A stretch of 27,679 nt of DNA from an uncultured Prevotella sp. (lineage in GTDB: Bacteria > Bacteroidota > Bacteroidia > Bacteroidales > Bacteroidaceae), in assembly GCA_934190685.1 (NCBI GenBank), contig CAKPTK010000015.1:1-27679 (forward strand). The letters are read 5' to 3'. Below are positions 15,326-22,433 of the stretch, piece after piece. Numbering within the stretch: the first letter of the stretch is position 1; each line of letters begins with the position of its first letter. A program made the translations under genes and the position numbers. The notes under the pieces were generated by a model, which had not been told where the DNA came from, made no database searches, and was given only the letters and a program-made list of their open reading frames with translations.

Positions 15326-16948
15326 ATGAAACTCAAAAACATTTCCAACATAGCACTTGCAGGAGCACTCTTGCTCCTGGGTGCAGTTTCGATCAGCTCT
15401 TGTGCTGACCAGAACGACTGGGACGTGGATCCAGCCTACGACCGTTTGTTCCATGCGACAAATCTCTCGGTCACACCTTATGACACCAAGGTGGCTGTCA
15501 ACTTCAACACAACGAAGAACACCACGGGGTATGTGGTGGAGTTGAGCACCGACACGCTCTACGACGACATTGCCCAAGGGGCCAACGCCGACTGTGTGAT
15601 CGACACCATTCCTACGGCTCCCGACACCATTCGCGGCATCGACGCTGAGACAAAATACTGGATTCGTGTGCGTGGCATCAACGCTGAAGGCAAGAGTTCA
15701 AAATGGGTATACTACAGCAAGTACAGTTTCAAAACAAAATCGGAGAACATCATCTCCGGTGTAGACGCCACCAAGAACACCGCCACCATCTCGTTTGACA
15801 AGGGAGCACAGTTCACCGAAGTGGCTTGTGTCTACACGAAAGAAGACGAGACACTCGACTCCATCAGCGTTCCCTTCACCGCAGAACAAGTGGCTGCCGG
15901 CGAGATTGAGGCTACTGGGCTGACACCAAGCACACGCTACACTGCAAAGATCTATCTTGAAAAAGACGGCGTGAAGAAGCTCCGCGGTTCGAAAGACTTC
16001 AAGACAAGCGAGGATTTGCCCGACGGATTCGATGAAATCGACTTCAACGGCAACAGTGATCTGCAGACTGTTCTGAACGAAGCTGTAGCGGCAGGCAAGC
16101 AGAATGTGCTCATCAACTTCACACAAGGCACCAGCTACAAGCAGGAAGACGGTGCGAATGCCATCGTCATCCCCCAGGGTCTCAAGAGCATTGTGTTCTG
16201 GGGACAGGAGGGCGAAAACAAGCCGACCTTCCACACCAAGGGCATCAATGCCGAGAGCGACTTGACCTTGATTCGCTTCTACAACTTGAACCTTGTCAAC
16301 GAGGGCGCTGACGCTGACTATGTGGTCAACTTGTCCAACGCGTCAATCATCGACAACATCTTCTTGGAGAAGTGTAACATCCGTAACTCCCGAGGCGTTG
16401 TCCGTACACAGACCAGTTTCACAGGCACCATCGGCACCATCAAAATCAACGACTGTGTACTCAGCAACATCGGTTCTTATGGCATCATCTGGACCAAGGG
16501 TGCCACTAAAGCCACACTCAAGAATGTGGAAATCAGCAACAGCACCATCAACGGTTGCAGTTCTGGCGGTCCTATCTCGACCGAGCAGGAGAACGTGAAG
16601 ATTTCTTTGGATCGCTGTACGGTGTACAACTGCACCCAGTTGGCCAAGTCGTTCATCGACGTGATGAAAAAGACGACCGTTGTTCCTGTCATCAGCAACT
16701 GTCTGTTCGGTCCTGCCAACGGTGCCAACGGAACAGGCACCATCAAGGGGGTGAGCACCAAGACTTCCTCGGTCAGCAACACGTTCTACACATCAGATAT
16801 GTTGTGGAACAAAGGCTATGAGTTGGGCACAAAGATGGATGTCAAAGCCGCTGACTTCTGGATAAACGCTGAAGACGGCGACTTCCATATCAAAGACACC
16901 TACCAAGGCCTTTATGGCACATTAGGAGACCCACGATGGGTGGAATAA
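15326..16948 (+). CDS. Surface lipoprotein with two FN3-like domains and a beta-helix (DUF4957/DUF5123 type)
   Basis: A 540-residue lipoprotein in the position of the SusE/F-type glycan-binding protein. Lipobox SISSC sets the mature cysteine at residue 26, followed by an acidic stretch (ADQNDWDVD). Two fibronectin-III-like domains cover about 42-136 and 142-227. The remainder (about 243-540) is a right-handed beta-helix in the style of DUF4957 and DUF5123, families that are common in pectin loci of Bacteroides and Prevotella: repeated strands such as LIRFYNLNLVNEG, IIDNIFLEKCNIRNSRG and the ending LYGTLGDPRW. The helix resembles pectinases but no catalytic set (NTD, DD, GHG) is seen, so binding rather than cleavage is likely. 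It is the last gene of the susC operon and is followed by a strong terminator. Confidence 0.88.
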   Translation: MKLKNISNIALAGALLLLGAVSISSCADQNDWDVDPAYDRLFHATNLSVTPYDTKVAVNFNTTKNTTGYVVELSTDTLYDDIAQGANADCVIDTIPTAPDTIRGIDAETKYWIRVRGINAEGKSSKWVYYSKYSFKTKSENIISGVDATKNTATISFDKGAQFTEVACVYTKEDETLDSISVPFTAEQVAAGEIEATGLTPSTRYTAKIYLEKDGVKKLRGSKDFKTSEDLPDGFDEIDFNGNSDLQTVLNEAVAAGKQNVLINFTQGTSYKQEDGANAIVIPQGLKSIVFWGQEGENKPTFHTKGINAESDLTLIRFYNLNLVNEGADADYVVNLSNASIIDNIFLEKCNIRNSRGVVRTQTSFTGTIGTIKINDCVLSNIGSYGIIWTKGATKATLKNVEISNSTINGCSSGGPISTEQENVKISLDRCTVYNCTQLAKSFIDVMKKTTVVPVISNCLFGPANGANGTGTIKGVSTKTSSVSNTFYTSDMLWNKGYELGTKMDVKAADFWINAEDGDFHIKDTYQGLYGTLGDPRWVE

Positions 16949-16971
16949 ACCATAAGGGGAATAAATTATCG

Positions 16972-17006
16972 AAAAGGCGGAAGGATTTATACTCTTCCGC
17001 CTTTTT
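16972..17006 (+). terminator. Rho-independent terminator of the susC operon
   Basis: 12-bp perfect stem AAAAGGCGGAAG (16972-16983) / CTTCCGCCTTTT (16994-17005), 10-nt loop, running into a T5 tract (17002-17006). Confidence 0.88.
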
Positions 17007-17017
17007 GTATAAAAGGA

Positions 17018-17049
17018 TTTGGGAACGCCCCCATTTTTTGTTACTTTTG
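17018..17049 (+). promoter_or_regulatory. Promoter of the second polygalacturonase
   Basis: TTTG (17018-17021), 20 nt, TACTTTTG (17042-17049): an exact match to both Bacteroidetes boxes with ideal spacing. Predicted start near 17053 gives a leader of about 46 nt. It shows the GH28 gene is transcribed apart from the susC operon. Confidence 0.7.
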
Positions 17050-17098
17050 CATCTGTTTTGTATACAAGAAAGAAAACAACAACTAAAATAGAATAACA

Positions 17099-18619
17099 AT
17101 GAACAAATCTTTAAGCAAGACACTGCTCATGTGTCTTCTTATGCTTCCCGCTACTGCCTTCGCCGACAGTGACGTAACCAAAGAAGCCACCGAACAAAAC
17201 ACACCCTCTGGATGGACCACCGTACAGTTGCCCAAGATTCCAGCAATCACAGCAGCCAACACATTCAACATCAAGGATTATGGCGCAGATCCATCCAAGG
17301 AAGACAACACGAAAGAAATACAAGCAGCCCTCGATGCCGTGCCCTCAACAGGCGGCATGGTGGTCATCCCAGCCGGCACATGGCGCTTCGGCACAACAAC
17401 AAACATGACCAGCAAAACAGAAGTGCTCAGCATCAAGTCGAAGACAGTTCTCCATCTATGCGCCGGTGCCACACTGAAACTCGTGGAATATGGTAAAGCT
17501 CCCAACAACAAGACTCTATTCATCGGATGTAAGAACAAGAAACAGAGCGACATCATCATTGAGGGTGAAGGAGAGACATCGGTTTTTGAAGGACAGGGTG
17601 CCCGTTGGTGGCAAGCACGCGACAACAAGGAAACATTCAACCCTGGTGCGTTCATTCGTTTCGAACAGGGTTCGCGTTTCTTGCTCCGCAACTTCAAAAT
17701 ACAGAACACGCCTGGAGTGAATCTCACCATAAGCAACAGCGGAAAGGCAAGCCAAGCCACCATACACAATGTAACCATCTACAACCCTTCGTCAACCACC
17801 AAGACAGAACAGCCCTCACACAACACCGACGGCATCTCTATCTGGGGAGACCACGTGAATATATACGACTGCAACATCAGTACTGGAGACGACAATGTGG
17901 TATGCGATGACAACGCACAGTATGTGCACGTATGGAACTGTCAAATGGGTACTGGGCATGGCGCCTCTTTCGGCAGTTTCACGAACAACATGCACGACAT
18001 CATCTACGAAGGCCTGACATTCAATGGTACAGACAGCGGTTTCCGTCTCAAATCACAACGCGGAAGAAGTGGGGATGTTTACAATCTTGTTTTCCGCAAC
18101 TGCACGATGAAGAATGTGAGCAATCCTGTTTATATAGAATGTTGGTATGACCAAAGCACCAAACCAGAGCCGAGTCAAGCCGCGGCAGGAACAGTTACAG
18201 CCAAGACGCCTGCCTACAGGGATATACTCATACAAAATGTAACATCAACAGGCACACCATACAATTCAAGCCCCAAGGCTTATTTCCCCATCTACATTTA
18301 TGGACTTCCGGAAAGTCACGCTAAAAACATCACATTCGACAATGTGAAGATTACGGCACAAAAGGGAATGTTCCTTGCCTACTGCGATAATGTGAAGTTC
18401 ATCAACGGCTGCAAAATCACCAACTCAAAAAATACCTCATCATGCATCTTCAAGCAATACAAAGCAGAAATTTCAGGTGACTATGTTACTGCCATCAACA
18501 CCATTGAAGCGAACAGTCCAAGAGATGGCTATCTATACTCTCTGAATGGAGTAAAGGTGAGCGACAATGCAGACAAAGGCATTTATATCAAGAACAACAA
18601 GAAATACATCAGAAAATAA
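17099..18619 (+). CDS. Secreted GH28 polygalacturonase
   Basis: A 506-residue secreted pectinase. Signal peptide 1-22 (ending AFA); the beta-helix begins at about 55 (FNIKDYGADPSKEDNT, the standard opening of GH28). All four catalytic motifs are present: NTDG (N242, D244), TGDD (D264, D265), GTGHG (H287) and RLK (316-318, a usual variant of RIK). It should hydrolyse alpha-1,4 bonds between galacturonic acids. The final about 30 residues (YSLNGVKV...KGIYIKNNKKYIRK) are the shared tail found on three other secreted proteins here. It differs in size and detail from the GH28 half of the 1675-4230 fusion, so the two are probably not a recent duplication. It has its own promoter and terminator. Endo or exo action cannot be decided. 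Confidence 0.94.
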   Translation: MNKSLSKTLLMCLLMLPATAFADSDVTKEATEQNTPSGWTTVQLPKIPAITAANTFNIKDYGADPSKEDNTKEIQAALDAVPSTGGMVVIPAGTWRFGTTTNMTSKTEVLSIKSKTVLHLCAGATLKLVEYGKAPNNKTLFIGCKNKKQSDIIIEGEGETSVFEGQGARWWQARDNKETFNPGAFIRFEQGSRFLLRNFKIQNTPGVNLTISNSGKASQATIHNVTIYNPSSTTKTEQPSHNTDGISIWGDHVNIYDCNISTGDDNVVCDDNAQYVHVWNCQMGTGHGASFGSFTNNMHDIIYEGLTFNGTDSGFRLKSQRGRSGDVYNLVFRNCTMKNVSNPVYIECWYDQSTKPEPSQAAAGTVTAKTPAYRDILIQNVTSTGTPYNSSPKAYFPIYIYGLPESHAKNITFDNVKITAQKGMFLAYCDNVKFINGCKITNSKNTSSCIFKQYKAEISGDYVTAINTIEANSPRDGYLYSLNGVKVSDNADKGIYIKNNKKYIRK

Positions 18620-18627
18620 GAAAACGC

Positions 18628-18666
18628 AAAAGGAGATTCGCCTACAATAAGCGAACCTCCTTTTTT
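18628..18666 (+). terminator. Rho-independent terminator of the second polygalacturonase
   Basis: AAAAGGAG (18628-18635) with CTCCTTTT (18657-18664), one mismatch, then TTCGC/GCGAA (18637-18641 / 18651-18655), ending in six T (18661-18666). Confidence 0.82.
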
Positions 18667-18694
18667 ATGTATGCAGCGATAACAATTTACCACA

Positions 18695-19543
18695 TCACTC
18701 GACATTATATCCCTCGACACTGTATTTCGTTTCTTCCTTATCAAATATCTCTGGGTCAAACTTGTAGCCCAACCACTCTTCCATTTCCCGGGCACGGGCA
18801 GAATAGGGATGGATCACGGCTTCACACAAATCATAATAACCAAACACACCGCCACAATCCTCTGGCGGACAAGCACGTTTTCCACCAAGAAAATGAACTC
18901 GCGGCTTTTCTCCTTCAGCGTAGTCTGCCACCTTGCTGAGCACCACATCATGCTCCCATCCATCGCCATAATCATATTCAAACAACACCTTGTCTTTCTG
19001 CGATATGGAATAATCTCCACCCCAAACGGAATTTGACAGGAAAAAAACATTGTCAGCCTTCCGGGCAGTACGGTAAATATTGCTTCTTCCCTTCGTCACA
19101 AACTGATGAAGGTGTGCATTACACCACCCCATGGCATCAATAATTATTTCTGCTAACGACGTGAGTTACACAGAGGAAGGCACCTCAATCTTTCGCCAAA
19201 TGCTTGGAGATATTCCCCTTAGCTTGATACGAATCGTATATTTCTTCAATTCTCTGACTGGCATACACTCAAGTTGTCCGGAACCTTCAAAGATGTCATC
19301 ATTTTCACACAACAGACCATCAAGGCCTTCTTCATCGTCCAAACAGTTGTCATCACCATCATCGGACAAATTATCAAGGGAAAAGGGATCTATGTCCTTC
19401 ATGACTATGTCCATATTCAAATTGAAAAGTTCAACAGGGGAAAGCGTATTGATATAAGCGGTTGTCTCTTCTTTCGTTGCTTCCTTACCAAGCGCTTACT
19501 TAACCTCCTGTAATAAATCTTCTATAAATTTTTCCTTGTTCAT
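18695..19543 (-). pseudogene. pRiA4b ORF-3-like gene with two in-frame TAA codons
   Basis: One continuous reading frame runs from ATG at 19543 to the stop at 18695: 282 codons interrupted only by TAA at 19498-19496 and 19168-19166. The three pieces are MNKEKFIEDLLQEVK, then a middle part of about 109 codons, then about 156 codons. Around the second stop the family signature continues without a break: YTIRIKLRGISPSIWRKIEV before it and LTSLAEIIIDAMGWCNAHLH after it, followed by FEYDYGDGWEHDV. That is the plasmid pRiA4b ORF-3 family (PF07929), of unknown biochemical role. The acidic insert (about DDGDDNCLDDEEGLDG) sits between. Protein-level conservation on both sides of both stops points to recent point mutations (for example CAA to TAA), sequencing error, or less likely read-through. 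It lies between convergent and same-strand units with no clear promoter. Confidence 0.8.
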
Positions 19544-19558
19544 TATTTGGTCATAAAA

Positions 19559-19599
19559 CAAAAATTGGCTTGGTTCACTATAAATGGAGCCAAGCCAAT
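19559..19599 (-). terminator. Rho-independent terminator of the alpha-glucan operon
   Basis: 10-bp perfect stem (19564-19573 / 19590-19599), extendable by three further pairs including one wobble. On the minus strand it is followed by TTTTTGTTTT. It lies 36 bp past the stop of the GH57 gene. Confidence 0.78.
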
Positions 19600-19634
19600 A
19601 GTTAATAAATAAATCCATGAATGTGAATTACCTG

Positions 19635-21113
19635 TTACTCCACTTTTTCAGGTGTCACAGTTGCTGCGTTCTCTTCCTGAACCGTGACACTTTTGGCAGG
19701 CTTTACCTTTTGTGCAATCTTGGCAGAAGGTTTGGCAGTCGCCGTAGTCTTCTTCTTGGCAACAGCAACTTTCTTCTTGGCAGCATCGAGTTTGGTCTTC
19801 AACCCTGCTTCGGCGGCCTCCACTTTTTCCACCTTAGCCTGCAAACGGGCTATCTCCTTATCCTTCAGTTCAATCTCCTCATCTTGGTTTTTGATAGTCG
19901 TGAGGAGCGAGTTGAGCTCGTCGTTGTCAATGGATTCAGGATAGAGCGACTGCACACGATTGATGAAGTCACCGAGAATGTTCATATAGTTGGTGAAGGC
20001 ATCAAAGGCATCGAGATAGATACCACGGTCAAGTCCCACATTTGACGGTTTGGTAGTCATAAAGCGGAAGTTGTTGCTGGCCTGCAGATAGTCCCAATCC
20101 TGATTGATGCGAGGATCGTTGGCAATGCGCACACGGTCAGCCACACTGTAAAGTTTGTTGAACGCTTCCTGCTGCATGGGGTTGCCGAGCCATGTACTCA
20201 CGTCGCGCTCCTCGTCCACCCAACTGAGGGTGTCTGGAACGTCAAGCGAACCGACACTGTTCATCTTCAGGCAGATTTCTGTCGGTGTGGAGAATGTGAT
20301 GCCTTTAGTTTTTGCACAAGCAGGCAAAGCCTTGATGAATTCAAGAATGTTTGACGACAACGGTTGTGCGATGCCCAAAGCAGAGAGTTCCATAAAGATG
20401 TTGATAATCTGTTCTTCTTCCGGGAAGGCTGCGATACGATTGATATAGTTGTCGGCGAAAAGAGGATAACCCTCCCAGTCGCTATTGTTAAAGCGCAGTG
20501 AGATGTCGTCGCTGAGCGTCACGTCACGGAGCAGCAATTTCAAGTTAGGAGCGATGGCGCAATTGTAGACATAGTGGGGAGACTTCCAACCCAGCACATG
20601 CTTGGCACCCTCGGTCAGCATTCCTTTGAAGCCCATGGCTGCCACCTGTCCGCCGATGTCATCGCTATAGATGAGGGACGAGTTGCGAAGCACCTTGGGT
20701 TTCTGCCCGAAATATTGTTCTATCTTCTCACACTGTTTCTTCACATCCGCCGCGAAACATTCTTCATTGGCAAGTGAAGACAAACCGTGGGAATAGGGTT
20801 CTGCCAAGAATTCCACACATCCCGTATCGTTGAGTTCCTGCAGTTTCTCGATGACCTGCGGGGCATGGAGTTCCAACTGCTCGATGCCGACACCCGACAA
20901 GGAAAAAGCCACCTTGAAATATTTTCCGTTGGCACGAATCATGTCAAGCAAGGTATTGAGCGCAGGCATATAGGAACGCTCGGCAATGTCACTGATGCTT
21001 CGATCGTTCTCGTAGTCATCATAGTAATAATGATCCGTGCCGATGTCGAAGAAGCGATAACGGCGGAGATGTATAATCTGGTGTATCTCGAAATATAAGC
21101 AAATTGTTTTCAT
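19635..21113 (-). CDS. GH57-family amylase-like protein with C-terminal coiled coil and Lys/Ala-rich tail
   Basis: A 492-residue protein without a signal peptide, so cytoplasmic. It starts MKTICLYFEIHQIIHLRRYR, the usual GH57 opening with the HQ motif at 11-12. Further conserved-looking regions are EFLAEPYSHGL (101-111), MLTEGAKHVLGW (165-176; E168 is a candidate nucleophile) and SDDISLRFNNSDW (201-213; D202 or D203 a candidate acid), with WDYLQASNNFRFM near 340-352. The residue assignment is by motif resemblance, and some GH57 relatives lack activity. The family acts on alpha-1,4 glucans such as glycogen. From about 395 to 450 is a charged coiled coil; about 440-475 is Lys/Ala/Thr-rich like a histone H1 tail, unusual for a glycosidase. 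It is the last gene of the operon, 33 bp after the glycosyltransferase. Confidence 0.88.
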   Translation of the reverse strand: MKTICLYFEIHQIIHLRRYRFFDIGTDHYYYDDYENDRSISDIAERSYMPALNTLLDMIRANGKYFKVAFSLSGVGIEQLELHAPQVIEKLQELNDTGCVEFLAEPYSHGLSSLANEECFAADVKKQCEKIEQYFGQKPKVLRNSSLIYSDDIGGQVAAMGFKGMLTEGAKHVLGWKSPHYVYNCAIAPNLKLLLRDVTLSDDISLRFNNSDWEGYPLFADNYINRIAAFPEEEQIINIFMELSALGIAQPLSSNILEFIKALPACAKTKGITFSTPTEICLKMNSVGSLDVPDTLSWVDEERDVSTWLGNPMQQEAFNKLYSVADRVRIANDPRINQDWDYLQASNNFRFMTTKPSNVGLDRGIYLDAFDAFTNYMNILGDFINRVQSLYPESIDNDELNSLLTTIKNQDEEIELKDKEIARLQAKVEKVEAAEAGLKTKLDAAKKKVAVAKKKTTATAKPSAKIAQKVKPAKSVTVQEENAATVTPEKVE

Positions 21114-21146
21114 AATCTTGTTGTTTAGAAGGTTGCTAAACGGGGT

Positions 21147-22418
21147 TTATAACTGATGGTTGATGGTGCGGTCATAGAGTTCGCGTATCCACAAGCCCAC
21201 TTTTTCCCAAGTGATTTGGTCGACTTCTCGCTTGCCCTCATCTTGCAGATAGTGGAACAGACTGTCGTTGTGGCAGATGCTGTAGATGGCGTCCGCCATG
21301 GCATGAATGTCCCAATAGTCCACCTTGATGCAGTTGTGCAGAATCTCGGCGCAACCACTCTGTTTGGAGATGATGGTCGGTGTACCGCATTGCATGGCCT
21401 CAAGTGGAGAGATGCCGAAAGGCTCACTCACCGAAGGCATCACGTAGACATCCGAGTCTTTCAAGCACTGATAGACTTGTTTGCCCCGCATGAAACCCGG
21501 GAAATGGAAACGGTCGGCAATGCCACGCTCTGCCGCCAGATAAATCATGGCATCCATCATGTCGCCACTGCCCGCCATGCAGAAACGCACATTGCGAGTG
21601 CGGTGGAGCACCATGTTGGCAGCCTCCACGAAATATTCAGGACCTTTCTGCATGGTGATACGTCCCAGGAAAGTGACGATTTTTTCCTTGCCCGTATGGT
21701 CCGGACGTGGAATGTCCTGCAGTTCCTGACGGAGCGGATATACGGCATTGTGCACCGTGAAGCACTTGCGTGGATCCTGGTGATACTGATGAATGACCGT
21801 CTGACGGGTCAATTCACTGACGCACATGATGCAGTCGGCATTGTCCATTCCGTCTTTCTCTATCGAGTAGACCGACGGATTTGGCTTGCCGCGGCTACGG
21901 TCAAACTCCGTGGCGTGCACATGGATGCACAGAGGCTTTCCGCTCACATTCTTGGCATGAATGCCGGCAGGATAAGTGAGCCAATCGTGGGCATGGATGA
22001 TGTCGTAGTCCTGTTGACGGGCCACAACGCCAGCCACGATGGAATAGTTGTTGATTTCCTCGTGCAGGTTGTCGGGATAGCGTCCCGAGAACTCCATGCA
22101 GCCCAGGTCGTTGACGTGCATATAGTTGAAGTCGGCATAGATGTGGTCACGCAGTTTGAAATACAAATCAGGATCCATCACATTGCCCACACGCGATTTC
22201 ACATAGTCATAGTCCACATCACGCCAAGCGATTGGCACAGCATTCATGGCTATGATGTTCAGAAAACTCTTGTCCTCGTCACCCCAAGGCTTGGGCAGAC
22301 AGAAGGTGATATGCATGTCACCCTGCTCAGACAAACCTTTGGTGATACCATAACTGGCAGTACCTAAACCTCCGAGAATATGAGGAGGATACTCCCATCC
22401 AAACATTAGTACTTTCAT
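21147..22418 (-). CDS. GT4/GT5-like glycosyltransferase, glycogen-synthase-like
   Basis: A 423-residue cytoplasmic glycosyltransferase of GT-B fold. The N-terminal domain starts KVLMFGWEYPPHILGGLGTA; the GGLG at 16-19 is the ADP/UDP-glucose-binding glycine loop found in glycogen synthases and related GT4 enzymes. HAHDWLTYPAG (142-152) is the typical acceptor-side motif. The C-terminal domain carries LGRITMQKGPEYFVEA (251-266) and the E-x7-E retaining signature (E332 and E340 in SEPFGISPLEAMQCGTP). It most likely extends an alpha-glucan chain from a nucleotide sugar. Its position between a debranching enzyme and a GH57 protein, with 15- and 33-bp gaps, supports glycogen or storage-glucan metabolism. 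Whether it uses ADP- or UDP-glucose cannot be told. Confidence 0.9.
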   Translation of the reverse strand: MKVLMFGWEYPPHILGGLGTASYGITKGLSEQGDMHITFCLPKPWGDEDKSFLNIIAMNAVPIAWRDVDYDYVKSRVGNVMDPDLYFKLRDHIYADFNYMHVNDLGCMEFSGRYPDNLHEEINNYSIVAGVVARQQDYDIIHAHDWLTYPAGIHAKNVSGKPLCIHVHATEFDRSRGKPNPSVYSIEKDGMDNADCIMCVSELTRQTVIHQYHQDPRKCFTVHNAVYPLRQELQDIPRPDHTGKEKIVTFLGRITMQKGPEYFVEAANMVLHRTRNVRFCMAGSGDMMDAMIYLAAERGIADRFHFPGFMRGKQVYQCLKDSDVYVMPSVSEPFGISPLEAMQCGTPTIISKQSGCAEILHNCIKVDYWDIHAMADAIYSICHNDSLFHYLQDEGKREVDQITWEKVGLWIRELYDRTINHQL

Positions 22419-22433
22419 AGTTTCTGTCTCCTC

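Noticed and set aside
15326..16948. Pectate lyase activity for the beta-helix lipoprotein
   Set aside because: The helix is present but no catalytic set or conserved basic residues of PL1 or GH28 are seen; its operon position suits a binding protein.
18695..19543. Stop-codon reassignment (TAA as sense)
   Set aside because: Neighbouring intact genes end at TAA, so a changed code would extend them; nonsense mutation or error is simpler.
21156..22367. 403-codon open frame opposite the glycosyltransferase
   Set aside because: Shadow frame; the sense strand encodes clear GT4 motifs and the antisense product matches nothing.
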